Assembly (NCBI RefSeq): GCF_932526225.1
Contig: NC_064044.1
Span: 6,724,747-6,784,746, forward strand
DNA: 60,000 nucleotides
From: Nematostella vectensis
Lineage: Eukaryota > Cnidaria > Anthozoa > Actiniaria > Edwardsiidae
Reading direction: 5' to 3'
Shown here: piece by piece, positions 1-10,300 of the stretch
How the letters are laid out: every line of letters begins with the position of its first letter
Position numbering within the stretch: position 1 is the stretch's first letter
The notes under the pieces: model-generated
Told to the model about the DNA's origin: nothing
Seen by the model: the letters and a program-made list of their open reading frames with translations, nothing else
Database searches by the model: none
Made by a program: the position numbers and the translations under genes

Positions 1-760
1 GCTTGTGTTTGACGGATTTTCACTTGTGTTGCGCTTGTGTTTAACCGATTCTCACTTGTGTTGCGCTTGTGTTTGACGGATTCTCACTTGTGTTTGACTG
101 ATGCTCACTTGTGTTGCGCTTGTGTTTGACTGATTCTCACTTGTGTTGCGCTTGTGTTTAACTGATTCTCACTTGTGTTTGACGGATTCTCACTTGTTTT
201 GCGCTTGTGTTTGACGGATTCTCACTTGTGTTGCGCTTGTGTTTGACGGATTCTCACTTGTGTTGCGCTTGTGTTTGACCGATTCTCACTTGTGTTGCGC
301 TTGTGTTTGACGGATTCTCACTTGTGTTGCGCTTGTGTTTGACCGATTCTCACTTGTGTTGCGCTTGTGTTTGACGGATTCTCACTTGTGTTTGACTGAT
401 TCTCACTTGTGTTGCGCTTGTGTTTGACGGATTCTCACTTGTGTTGCGCTTGTGTTTAACTGATTCTCACTTGTGTTTGACGGATTCTCACTTGTTTTGC
501 GCTTGTGTTTGACGGATTCTCACTTGTGTTGCGCTTGTGTTTGACGGATTCTCACTTGTGTTCGACTGATTCTCACTTGTGTTGCGCTTGTGTTTGACGG
601 ATACTCACTTGTGTTGCGCTTGTGTTTGATTGATTCTCACTTGTGTTGCGCTTGTGTTCGACTGATTCTCACTTGTGTTGCGCTTGTGTTTGACGGATTC
701 TCACTTATGTTGCGCTTGTGTTTGACGGATTCTCATTTGTGTTGCGCTTCCGTCTGCGCT
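1..760. repeat. Minisatellite, 32-bp and 22-bp units
   Basis: The stretch is a tandem array of TTGCGCTTGTGTTTGACGGA followed by TTCTCACTTGTG (about 32 bp). A shorter variant lacks the TTGCGCTTG part (about 22 bp). Units differ at a few positions (GACGG, GACTG, GACCG, AACTG). The array runs off the left window edge, so its full size is unknown. Reading frames within it are products of the repeat and are not genes. Confidence 0.95.
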
Positions 761-900
761 TGCGTCCTAGTGGAACCAACCTTGGGAATCGTCAAAAATA
801 TAATTACTATGCCTGTACATGCCTCTCCCCTGCAAATCCTGGGTATTCGCTAAGTCACCTGTTCAATTAATAAAGATCAGTCTCAGTACTTATATAACAG

Positions 901-1062
901 GGCCGTAGAAGGGAGTGGGGCTCTGGGGGCACGTGCCCCCCCCCCCCCAATATTTTTAAAAATTATAAGGGAATGACCAGTAGGGGCGTGGTTGTGCCCC
1001 TCATTGTTTTCTTAATGTTTCTGTATCGTTCTCCCCCTAATAATTCGAGGCCTGCTACGGCT
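901..1062. mobile_element. Short non-autonomous element, GCCGTAGC family
   Basis: The element starts near GGCCGTAGAAGGGAGTGGGG and ends in the inverted form GAGGCCTGCTACGGCT. Inside are a C-run and the core GACCAGTAGGGGCGTGG. Relatives lie near 5236-5312, 19585-19775, 22590-22720, 29826-29955, 34209-34350 and 45764-45888, some in the opposite orientation. It has no coding capacity. Most long G/C homopolymers in the family sit next to the terminal repeats. Confidence 0.75.
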
Positions 1063-1284
1063 ATGTTTAATCTGTTTTGATGTTTTCTACCACTTTACTG
1101 CCACCGCCACCGTCATCATAAACAATTCAGTTCATTTAATTCGTCACCAATCATCATCATAACCATTATTGTTATTATTTGGCAATTTATAGCCGAGATA
1201 GCCCCGTCAGTATTACTGATACCAGTGCCACTATCATCCCTACAATCCGCAATATCATCATTATTATCAACAAGACATTTTTTT

Positions 1285-1448
1285 CATTCCAGCTATAAGC
1301 ATGCGCGCGCACTCACCATAGAAACCTACCTCAACTACCGGCATGCAACGCGCTTCGTTCGATGTAACCCTATAAAAGCGCGCTCTGCATTCTGGTAGTT
1401 GAGGTAGATTCCCATGGTGAGTGCGCGCGCATGCTAATAGGTGGAATG
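1285..1448. mobile_element. MITE with about 41-bp or longer terminal inverted repeats
   Basis: The left arm GCATGCGCGCGCACTCACCA (from 1299) continues through CTACCTCAACTACC. It is matched in reverse by GGTAGTTGAGGTAG through GGTGAGTGCGCGCGCATGC (ending 1434), with only a few mismatches. Weaker pairing extends outward to CATTCCA/TGGAATG. The centre is about 55 bp. No ORF. Confidence 0.8.
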
Positions 1449-1503
1449 GCCTATTGATTATATTAATTAACTTGTCTGTTTTACTTTTCTTTTTATTTCG
1501 TAG

Positions 1504-2399
1504 TCAGAGATGATTCCCTATGTAATCAATGGATGTAAAACGGGCGCCAACACATTTTCGACACTGTATAAAGAGGCCCAAGGGATAGCAGATGCTAATG
1601 GCAATGACGCTTGTGAACCAAAGGTAGGGTAGGTAGCTGTTCAGGACTTAACGCAGTGGCTATATACCCGACAGTCGGGAAAGGTCCTCAATAGACTAAA
1701 TGCCCGCAATTCAATGTTTTCCCTTGTTTGTATATACTATAACCACCTTTCCCGACTGTGTTATTTAGCAGCGCTCTTTCCGTGAGAATAAATGCGGAGG
1801 AGGCTAGGTCGGTCCCATTTAGCGCCGTGCGCCATTATCGCATTGTGTTTTGGTTGTGATGATCTCAGCAATTCTCTCCTACCATTTTTCAGCCCCATCA
1901 GAATTATTCATCGATTATATGAACATATTTAGGATGCAGTTATTTAGGATGCAGTTGTACCTCCGCGCAGTACAGCCAAACAAGCCCTAAAACCCATTAC
2001 TTTATATAGAGTTTTGCGGCCCCGAAAAGGAAATCAGGTGTAATGGAATCCTTCTATGATAGAATAATAGGAATTTATATATTTTCTCTAGATCGGCTCT
2101 AAGTACATCCCAGAAGATCTCCTTCGTAATAATCTAAAAGATATCGCGCAAAAGATGGGTTTCCAGCAGAACTGTCTCCTAAACAACGAGGACAAGAAAT
2201 CGCTGGCATGCATGTACAGTGCAGATGGGTATTCTGCCACAGTCATCGCCGACAAAATGGGAATCGACAAGGTACGTGAAAATGGCCGCCATAGGGTGAA
2301 AAACCCATGATGATGTTGATGATGATGACAATGTTGATGGTGATGATGATGATGATGATGATGACAATGTTGATGGTGATGATGATGATAAGTATTATT

Positions 2400-2456
<57 letters not shown>

Positions 2457-2538
2457 GTGATGGTGATGATGATGGTGAGGGTGATGGTGATGGTGGTGGT
2501 GGTGGTGGTGGTGGTGGTGGTGGTGGTGATGGTGATGG

Positions 2539-2587
<49 letters not shown>

Positions 2588-2622
2588 GATGGCGTAGCGA
2601 TGGCGATGGCGATGGCGATGGC

Positions 2623-2656
<34 letters not shown>

Positions 2657-2968
2657 GTGATGGTGGTGATGATGATGATGATGATGGTGATGGTGATGGT
2701 GATGGTGATGGTGATGGTGATGGTGATGGTGACGGTGACGGTGACGGTGACGGTGACGGTGACGGTGACGATGATGATGGTGATGGTGGTGATGGTGATG
2801 GTGATGGTGATGGTGATGGTGATGGTGATGGTGATGGTGATGGTGATGGTGATGGTGATGGTGATGGTGATGGTGATGGTGATGGTGATGGTGATGGTGA
2901 TGGTGATGGTGATGGTGATGGTGATGGTGATGGTGATGGTGATGGTGATGATGATGATAATGATGATA

Positions 2969-3021
<53 letters not shown>

Positions 3022-3524
3022 GATGATGATTTCCAACATTACCGTCTCCACTAGGGACTGTAACTTTTAGTTAAATGAGCGGGAGCCAGGTTCTAAGATC
3101 GTTCATAAATTATATCGTACGAGTACACGTAACATGTTACGATAGCACAGGAATTTTCCCGGAGGGGGGGGGGGGGAGCTTAAAGAGCCTCCCCAGTCTG
3201 AAAAGGGTTAAGAAAACAATAATCATTTCCTTATAAATTTTGAAAATATAGCGATGATGATGATGATAACGATGATGATGATAACGATGATGACGAAAGT
3301 TATGGTTATTGATTGCGATGCGATGAATCATAGAAATAAATTCATCCGTATTTTCCCATCAGGAGACCGCTGATGCACTTATCACCTTGTGCCCGAAAAC
3401 AACTGAGCTCAGTAAACACGACCAGACCATTGTGTGCAACTTGCGGAAATTAAACCAATCAGACGAAGAAATTGCAAGCATCATGGAATATGACGTAACA
3501 CTCGTCGCAAAAACGCAGTGTTAG
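1504..3524 (+). CDS. Unidentified gene, three 3' exons (partial)
   Basis: Three open exons share phase 0 and have good splice sites: 1504-1623 (40 codons), 2092-2271 (60 codons) and 3363-3524 (54 codons, ending TAG). They give 153 residues of mostly soluble, helix-rich sequence. I do not recognise the family. The exon 2 end (YSATVIADKMGIDK) and the exon 3 end (SDEEIASIMEYDVTLVAK) resemble each other and the 'eIA..mgi....v' pattern of helix-turn-helix units. Each is preceded by a D-K/D-Q turn and a Cys. The 5' part is not resolved: the first exon begins at a consensus acceptor, so more exons should lie upstream, perhaps outside the window. Poly(A) signals AATAAA occur at 4034 and 4140. The exons look real because frame, phase and splice sites agree; function is unknown. 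Confidence 0.65.
2307..3045. repeat. GAT/GGT/GAC triplet-hexamer microsatellite
   Basis: About 0.74 kb of almost pure (GAT)n, (GGTGAT)n, (GGT)n, (GGCGAT)n and (GGTGAC)n blocks fill most of the intron between exons 2 and 3 of the unidentified gene. Long Met/Val, Ser/Pro or Ile/Thr frames on both strands are by-products of the repeat. Confidence 0.97.
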
Positions 3525-3653
3525 TCTAGCGAAAGGTAAGAGCAGTTTGGTAGCTTGCAGTCTTCCAGGCTATGGGACATTGAATGAACTAGGATGGAAC
3601 TAAGATCTCAACTTTCAAAAGGTGACCAGTCTGAAAACTAGGGGGGGGGGGGT

Positions 3654-3762
3654 ATGTATAGTACGCACAGCTAAAGCCCGGCGCACACGGTGAGGAAAAC
3701 TGCACGCGTGAAATTTTCCTCACCGTGTGCGCCGGGCTGTAGCTTTACTATACACAGCTAGT
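3654..3762. mobile_element. Hairpin element with perfect 25-bp arms
   Basis: AGCCCGGCGCACACGGTGAG and the next five bases (3675-3699) are repeated exactly in inverted orientation at 3714-3738, around a 14-bp loop. Imperfect pairing continues outward (GTATAGTACGCACAGCT against AGCTTTACTATACAC). This looks like a short foldback element in the 3' flank of the unidentified gene. Confidence 0.7.
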
Positions 3763-3764
3763 GT

Positions 3765-3980
3765 GCTATGCGCGCTCTCATTGGTTGATTAGCGTAGTAC
3801 GCGCGCTCTCATTGGTTGATTAGCATACTAGCGCACTCTCATTGCTTGATTAGCATACTAGCGCACTCTCATTGGTTGAATAGCGTAGTACGCGCACTCT
3901 CATTGGTTGATTAGCGTATTACGCGTGCTCTGATTGACTGATTAGCTGCAGTACGCACACTCTCATTGGTTGATTGGCCC
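3765..3980. repeat. Tandem repeat of about 30-31 bp
   Basis: Roughly seven units of CGCGCTCTCATTGGTTGATT plus AGCGTAGTA, with variants CGCACTCTC and ATTGCTTG. The array directly follows the hairpin element. Confidence 0.9.
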
Positions 3981-6344
3981 ACTCAGGAACAACGCAAAAC
4001 TTTTCGATGAAAACTTTTCTCAAAGCTCTGTTTAATAAATATTAATTCGATGGAAAAATTCTAGGTCAATAAGATCAATATACCACGGGCTATAGGATTA
4101 TCTGACTCCGAAATTAAGTCTAATGTCTTGTTAGTGTTAAATAAAGCATGTATTTATACGTTGACTGGATGTATTCGCCTTGGTTTCGCTCCTTCAGCGA
4201 GGTCTGTCCCTACGTGCTTTTGACCTTTCAAACGACGCGCTATGTAACCGCCGCCGCCTGCTAAATGAGTAACACGACCCCCAGAGGCGCGTTTTTTCCT
4301 TTCCCATTATAGAGCTCGCTGGAGGAGCGAAAGTCATATAAGAAGGATCAACTCTCTTTTTGCGTTTATTTTGTAGAGCACTTCAAATCAACCAAGTTAC
4401 CGAACCTCAGACACAATCGCCGCATTCGATGAAAAAAAAAAGAATTTTGACTAAAGTTAGACCCCGATAACGCGAACCTCTGGCCATTTGTCCATCGGTG
4501 TAACGTAATTTCACCCCCAATAAGTTGAACTCTTGATAACCCCAACTTCCAATAAACTCGTTTTATAATTGCATAAACCTTCGGTTTTTACTTAACTTAT
4601 CAATAAATAAATGTCTATTAAAGTTGCACGATCTTGTTGTGTCATCCTCGGGGACAAAGGGCGGCGCGGAGACCGGAAGCGGGAGTACGCGCGAAGACGA
4701 AAGAAAGAGAGTAAAAGGACGTCTTTTCCTCCTCATTCTTTCTCGTGCGTCCCCGATCTCCGCAGCGTCCTGCGTCCCCGAGGGTGTTGTTGTGTTTGTA
4801 GATGTAACAATAAATTCGTGTTCATGCCAAAAAATCAGCATAACAAAAATGTTTCCTTCTTATAATTCATCAATTATTCTCGAATTTTGCTTTCGTGGTT
4901 CCAGTTATCGGGATCTAACTGTTGATTCTGAGAAATTCATGAAAAAGTAGAATATGATCAATTGTAATGAAGGTGGTAATAATGGCAACGTATGTTATTA
5001 CAAATAAACAAAGCAATAAAGGTGGAAACAATGTTATTTCTTTATCATCAATATTGTGATATGTAAACAGATCATTATATCATTCGCCATTCAGGCATCA
5101 ATCTCCCGTCCCTCCCCTCCCCTAACACACACGGTTGTGCTTATTAACACGCAAACTCGGTGGTCACCAGCCCCGATTATCAAGGATTTGTGAAGCCTCC
5201 AGATCCGCCTGAAGCATTTATTGGACTAACACAGTGCCGTAGCAGGCCTCGAAATATTGGAGGGGCACAATACAAAAACATTAAGAAAATATTGGGGCCA
5301 CAGCCATCCCTACATCAATCAATGGCTGTCGTTTTTCTAAATGGTCTAAAAGAGCCTGGGGCGAGCGCGCGGGAGACCTGTGATATTCTAAATTGTGAGG
5401 GACTAGGCTCCATTTCCAAGATGGCTGCCATCAAAATCGTAGTAGACACGAATTTCTGCAAGTTTACGTGGAAAATTCTCGACTTACAAAGTTCTAGAGC
5501 GATAAAGAAGCGAAAAATGATTGAAGCGGACTCCCAAATATAGTATGTAATGCCTTATAAGGAAAGAGCGAGCTAGAATTAAAAGAAGATTGACTGATAA
5601 AGATCTCACGTGCACATGCGAGAAAAGAAGAACAAAGGCTAAGAAAGCGGCCTTATAGACCTTGGTCACAGCGTGCATGATGACGAAACCTTTTATTGCT
5701 AATAGCAATACACCAACTCCCCAATGACGCAAGATTAAAAAGACCTCGATATGTTTCACTCTATATCTCAGCGAGCTGTGCGTGGCGGAACCGTATAATG
5801 CACTTGTCATAGGCTTCCCCGAGGGGGGGAGGGGGGGACCAGGGCTCTATGCGGGAAAAAAGGGGCATTTGTGGGGAATTTGGAGCCCATTTGTGCCCCA
5901 ATGGTGGGGAGAATATGGGGCATTTGATTTAATTTGGCCCCAATGGTGGGGGAAAATGCGGCCTTTGATTTACTCGGCCCTACCCCCTGGGGGAAATTCG
6001 CTTGTGGTATACCGCGTAGAGACTGGGACTAGCGTGGTAACGTGGTAACATGGTAACGTGGTAACCAGTACTGTATTTGTTAGCTCTCAATAATTCGGAA
6101 CTGACCAATTACATCGGAAACCAAGAGACAAAGAGACATTTTTTTCTTTATTCACCATGAATCAAATTACTTAACAGTGTTTACCGTATTACTAATTCGA
6201 ATTGAAAATACAGCTCAACGTGTTATACAATACTCACAGGCCCTTGGTCGACAATAATTAACTGAGTCACCATCTGCCCAACCAGGGAATTTAAGCAGCT
6301 ATGTTAGAAATAAGATCTAGGCTTTTCTATAGCTTTTTGGGACT

Positions 6345-6435
6345 ACAAAAACGAGTGAATTTTATCAAAACTAGTTTAAAATTGAGCGCAAAGCATGAAA
6401 GCTTTTTTGGGATCACGTTCTCCCTGCATTCGCCG
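6345..6435 (+). repeat. Dispersed repeat shared with 53335-53425
   Basis: CAAAAACGAGTGAATTTTAT through AAAGCATGAAAGCTTTTTTG and TCTCCCTGCA is nearly identical to the sequence at 53335-53425 in the same orientation. There is no ORF. The two copies are 47 kb apart, so this is a dispersed element fragment. Confidence 0.75.
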
Positions 6436-6721
6436 TCGTAGATGCTTAAATTCCCTAGCGACGGCTACCTACAATTGGCTACATAGCACAAGTATATATC
6501 CGTAGCTTTTGGGTATCTTGGGCTGCCTGTACTACATGTGCGTCATGAGTGAGGGGTAGACTGGGCACGAGCCTGAAATCAGCAATTAGAAAGATGAATC
6601 AGAGTCATGGGATCCCAAGACGAATGCACGACTGTAGACAGGCGCGCACCCCCCCCCCTCCCCCAGGCGGCCAAAATGTGAGTCATTATTAAGGAACCTT
6701 CATTACTATGCCTTTTCCATA

Positions 6722-6960
6722 TGATACCTATGACTGCGCACCCCCCTCCCCTCGGCCAATCCTATTAACGCGCCTGATAGAATGCGAACTCTAGGATGGC
6801 TTATGTGCCCCCCTCCCCTCGGCCAATCCTGTTAACGCGCCTGATAGAATGCGAACTCTAGGATGGCTTATGTGCCCCCCTCCCCTCGGCCAATCCTGTT
6901 AACGCGCCTGATAGAGTGCGAACTCTAGGATGGCTTATGTGCCCCCCTCCCCTCCTAGTG
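6722..6960. repeat. Tandem repeat, about 67-bp unit
   Basis: Three full units and a partial one carry CCCCCCTCCCCTCGGCCAAT, TTAACGCGCCTGATAGA and TGCGAACTCTAGGATGGCTT. Copies are almost identical. Confidence 0.93.
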
Positions 6961-7310
6961 CAGACGTGCATCGCGCAATTCTAACACCTATCCTACTGTG
7001 TGTTAGTTTTATGTTCTAAAACGTTAGAGTCTGGGCCTATTCTTTTAAATGGCGGCCAGCAAAATCGTAGTAAACGCGAATGACTGCAAGTTTACTTAAA
7101 AAGCCTCGACGCATTCCTGAGGCGATAAAAAGCGAAAAATGGGGGTTTAACAAGGTGCAAGCTAGAACGCAAGCTAAAAAAAAACAAAGTTTTCAAAACA
7201 AGATGGATTGAGACACTCTAATTACAACTCATATGACACAATTCTCTATCCTCTTTGCGTACAAATTCACTTTTAATATCTCCAAGCCTGTGAATCCTTG
7301 ACATGCTTAC

Positions 7311-10300
7311 CATGTTCCGCTGTACTATAACTGTAGCCATCGCACGCGCTATCAGGCGAGGTTGAGCAGCTTCCGGTGATTGTGCAGGCCTGGTCGCTCT
7401 GCATTTGTTGTAGCTGCTGGAGCTCGTCGACAATCTAAAGACGAGAAAAGAAATAAGACATTTTAAATTTACATATGACTGCGCGTGGCCGTTTTTAAAT
7501 TTTTCGCCTAACATCACACTATATAAAAAAATCTTATAGGGCCCAACTCACCCCGCCCACAATGCATTGCTTGTTTTTGTTTTCATCACGGACAAGTCCA
7601 AAAATGCACGTGGATAGAAATTTTTACACACTTCTTATCTATCTTTTAAAAATAAAGCATGTAAAATGAAAGAATATTAAATAATTTCTCATTTTCTCGA
7701 AAGTTTTGAATTTCGACGGCATCAAAAATGGCCGCCATCGCAATGCACTGTGGGCCGGGTGAATTGGACCCTTTAAAGAATGTCGATCAACCACACCTTT
7801 GTTATTTTTTATAATTGAAAATAAAACGGTTTATTCGCAAGTAAACTTCAAAATAACAAACTGCGAATGAATTCTGATACGTTATTGACGATATTTGATT
7901 TAGTTAGTACTTGAATTAGCGGATGGAAATGAATGCTTTGTGTGACCTGGCATCGGGCTCGGCATTTAGCCATGTTTCGCGAGAGTATAAAATGGCGACG
8001 TGATTGGCTTTTTTTAAAAATGTAGAAATGCGCGCAATCTTTATCAAGAGCTTTCTGAAGAATTCGGGAGCTGAAAAATGCTATAAAATCTGCCATGTTC
8101 GAATTCGATTTTGACAATGTGGAATTACAGCAGTCTATTTGTATGAGGATTTCAAAATAATCATCCACGATTAAAGTCAAATCTTTGATCGAAGATATTT
8201 GATTTAGTTTATCTCAGCAACTCGCTTTAACTAGCCGATGGATATGGATTTTTAAAGTTACTCGGTATTGAGAGGGTTGTCTAAAATGGCGGCGTGGTCG
8301 GCTTTCTTTATGTAAATGTCTTCCCTGAAAAAAAAAAAATTGTACTCACAGCAACAATTTGTTCGTCGTCCGGGACTGTTTGCGGTACTTCTAATACAAA
8401 TAATAGTATAATTCGTGTTAAAATGTATATAATATTTATTGAAATATGATAAAATACTCGACGTTTGTCTGCTAGGTGCCCGCGTGCATACCTTGGTTTG
8501 GCCAGAGGCCTGGATGCGCGCGTCGTTCCTGGTCGGTAAAGTACATTGCTCTCTCATCTTGCGAGGTGTAGCCCTGGAATGAATAAAGGAAATGATTTAT
8601 AGAGAAATTCCACATTCAGCGACAAATCAACTTAATAATTCTGCGTCCTATATTGATTTACTTATTCGCGTCAAAATGCGCTCACATTATAATCTTTGTA
8701 ATGTTCCCATTGGAAAACGCCGTCCACTTTTACATTCTCCTGCTCACTGCTTTTGTATTTATCTAGATGTCTGTGAAAAATCTCCTCTGTCGCTGCAAAT
8801 AGAAAGAATTCAAATGTTGATATAGAATAATAAAGAAATTTGAACCAATTTTTTATCCGGGGGCGTGGTAATAAAAATTAAGCATTCAGATTGCCTCAGA
8901 GCGGGCGCGCGCGGGCCGTATTTCTCCTATCTCCTTTGAAAAACATCAAAATTCAAGTCTTTTAGCGTGTGTGTGTTTCAGAAAAAATCCTTTAGGCTGG
9001 ACAATTGGCAAATATAACAATTTTAATAAAATCAGTATGCTTCAAATGTTGTAACAAAGAGGTCAAGCAATTGACGAAGACAACATAAGTTTTATAAAAT
9101 AAACTAATTAATATTAGTTTAAAATATACGTGAATGACAGATGTTTATTGAGAGTTGAACGTGCTGAGACTCTGGGTTCGACAAGTTCTCCTTTGTCATT
9201 TAATCAGGAACGTGGTCAGAGATAAACGGTTAAGAATGTAGAGCGGCCAATTTCAAGTTAAAAACACACGATTTCGATACCCTTCACTTTTTTATTTCCG
9301 CAAACATGCAACAAAGCATACTCTCACTTCTTTACTAAAATGATCTGTAATTTGATATTCTCGTTTCTTTTTCCAGTAAGTTTTAATCTAACTCAGTTAA
9401 AAAGGGGTCAACCTCAACCAAAAATTTACCAGAAACACCAAACCCTTAGCCTGGTTTCAAGACACGAATGATAGAATCCGCCGCGCTTTCTCTCGTACGC
9501 TGAAAATAAGGCTACGAAAACCTCGAATTGAATATTCTAAAAACAGTTTCTCGCAACTCGAACTACATTTAACTCGAACCATTTTAGTTAAAGGATCAAA
9601 TTAGTGGTAGGAAACTTTATTTTATTTTTTAAATTTTGTGTATGGCAAGAAGTTTTGCTAAAGCTTGGCATATTTGTGCATAATTGTCTGCACTTGGCCG
9701 AATTGTGGTTTTATCCCAATCCAAAAGCGCCCACGTGTCAGCAGAAATACCTTTATAGCTGATTCCTCTCGGCAGTGGCTTCATGCGGTAGACTTTGAAT
9801 GCATTGTTCCCTCTCGTGCAACTTTTTTCTGTAACTTCCTCGATGTCTGGGAGAGCGTTTAGGGCGCACCGGAAGTTGGTTTTCCATCTTCGTGGATTGG
9901 GCTTCATTTTACGCGCGTCGTATCTGAGAAAATTGGAATTAACAAATATTATAAGAGGAATTTAAACTACTCAGTGTTATCAAGAATATAAGAACAATAC
10001 ATTTTATAATATAGGTTATTTTAATCCCCCCTATCTTAGGTAGGATATCCCATCCCTTTTTTATAATCATTATTTTTTCGTGCGAAAGATTGCAAACATA
10101 CGGCTTAGGTTTTTTTTTGTTTTTACTAGTCAACTTTCGAAACATCAGCATTGAATAAAATCTTAAAGCAGAAGACGTCCCCAACGTCAATGTAAATCTA
10201 AAGGGCTTCAATATATAAAAGAGAACAAAACCTGACAAAGGCTCTTGTTTTGTACATTGTTGTAAAATCTTTTTAGAAATCACACTGTGATTATCTTGGT

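Larger units (their letters stand above)
3981..7200. other. Intergenic; no gene seen apart from repeats
   Basis: Frames at 4611-4950 and 5160-5543 show no family signature or splice logic. The second runs over a GCCGTAGC-family copy (5236-5312). It also runs over a dispersed motif (GGCxGCCAxCAAAATCGTAGTA, about 5424) that recurs near 7050. 5840-5990 is a degenerate GGGGCATTTG/TGGGGA repeat and 6030-6065 a GTGGTAAC repeat. 6345-6435 is a repeat also present at 53335-53425. Confidence 0.6.

Noticed and set aside
1-760. CRISPR-like array
   Set aside because: Units are contiguous with no unique spacers, and the window is animal DNA.
590-853. 87-residue frame in the left minisatellite
   Set aside because: It is translated repeat sequence with no splice context or family signature.
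2398-3070. Long Met/Val and Ile/Thr/Ser/Pro frames on both strands
   Set aside because: They come entirely from the GAT/GGT array inside an intron.
5160-5543. 127-residue plus-strand frame
   Set aside because: It overlaps a GCCGTAGC-family element and another dispersed repeat, and has no recognisable domain.
7848-8180. 110-residue minus-strand frame between IRF exons
   Set aside because: The sequence belongs to a dispersed repeat also present at 8185-8300 and 51060-51180.
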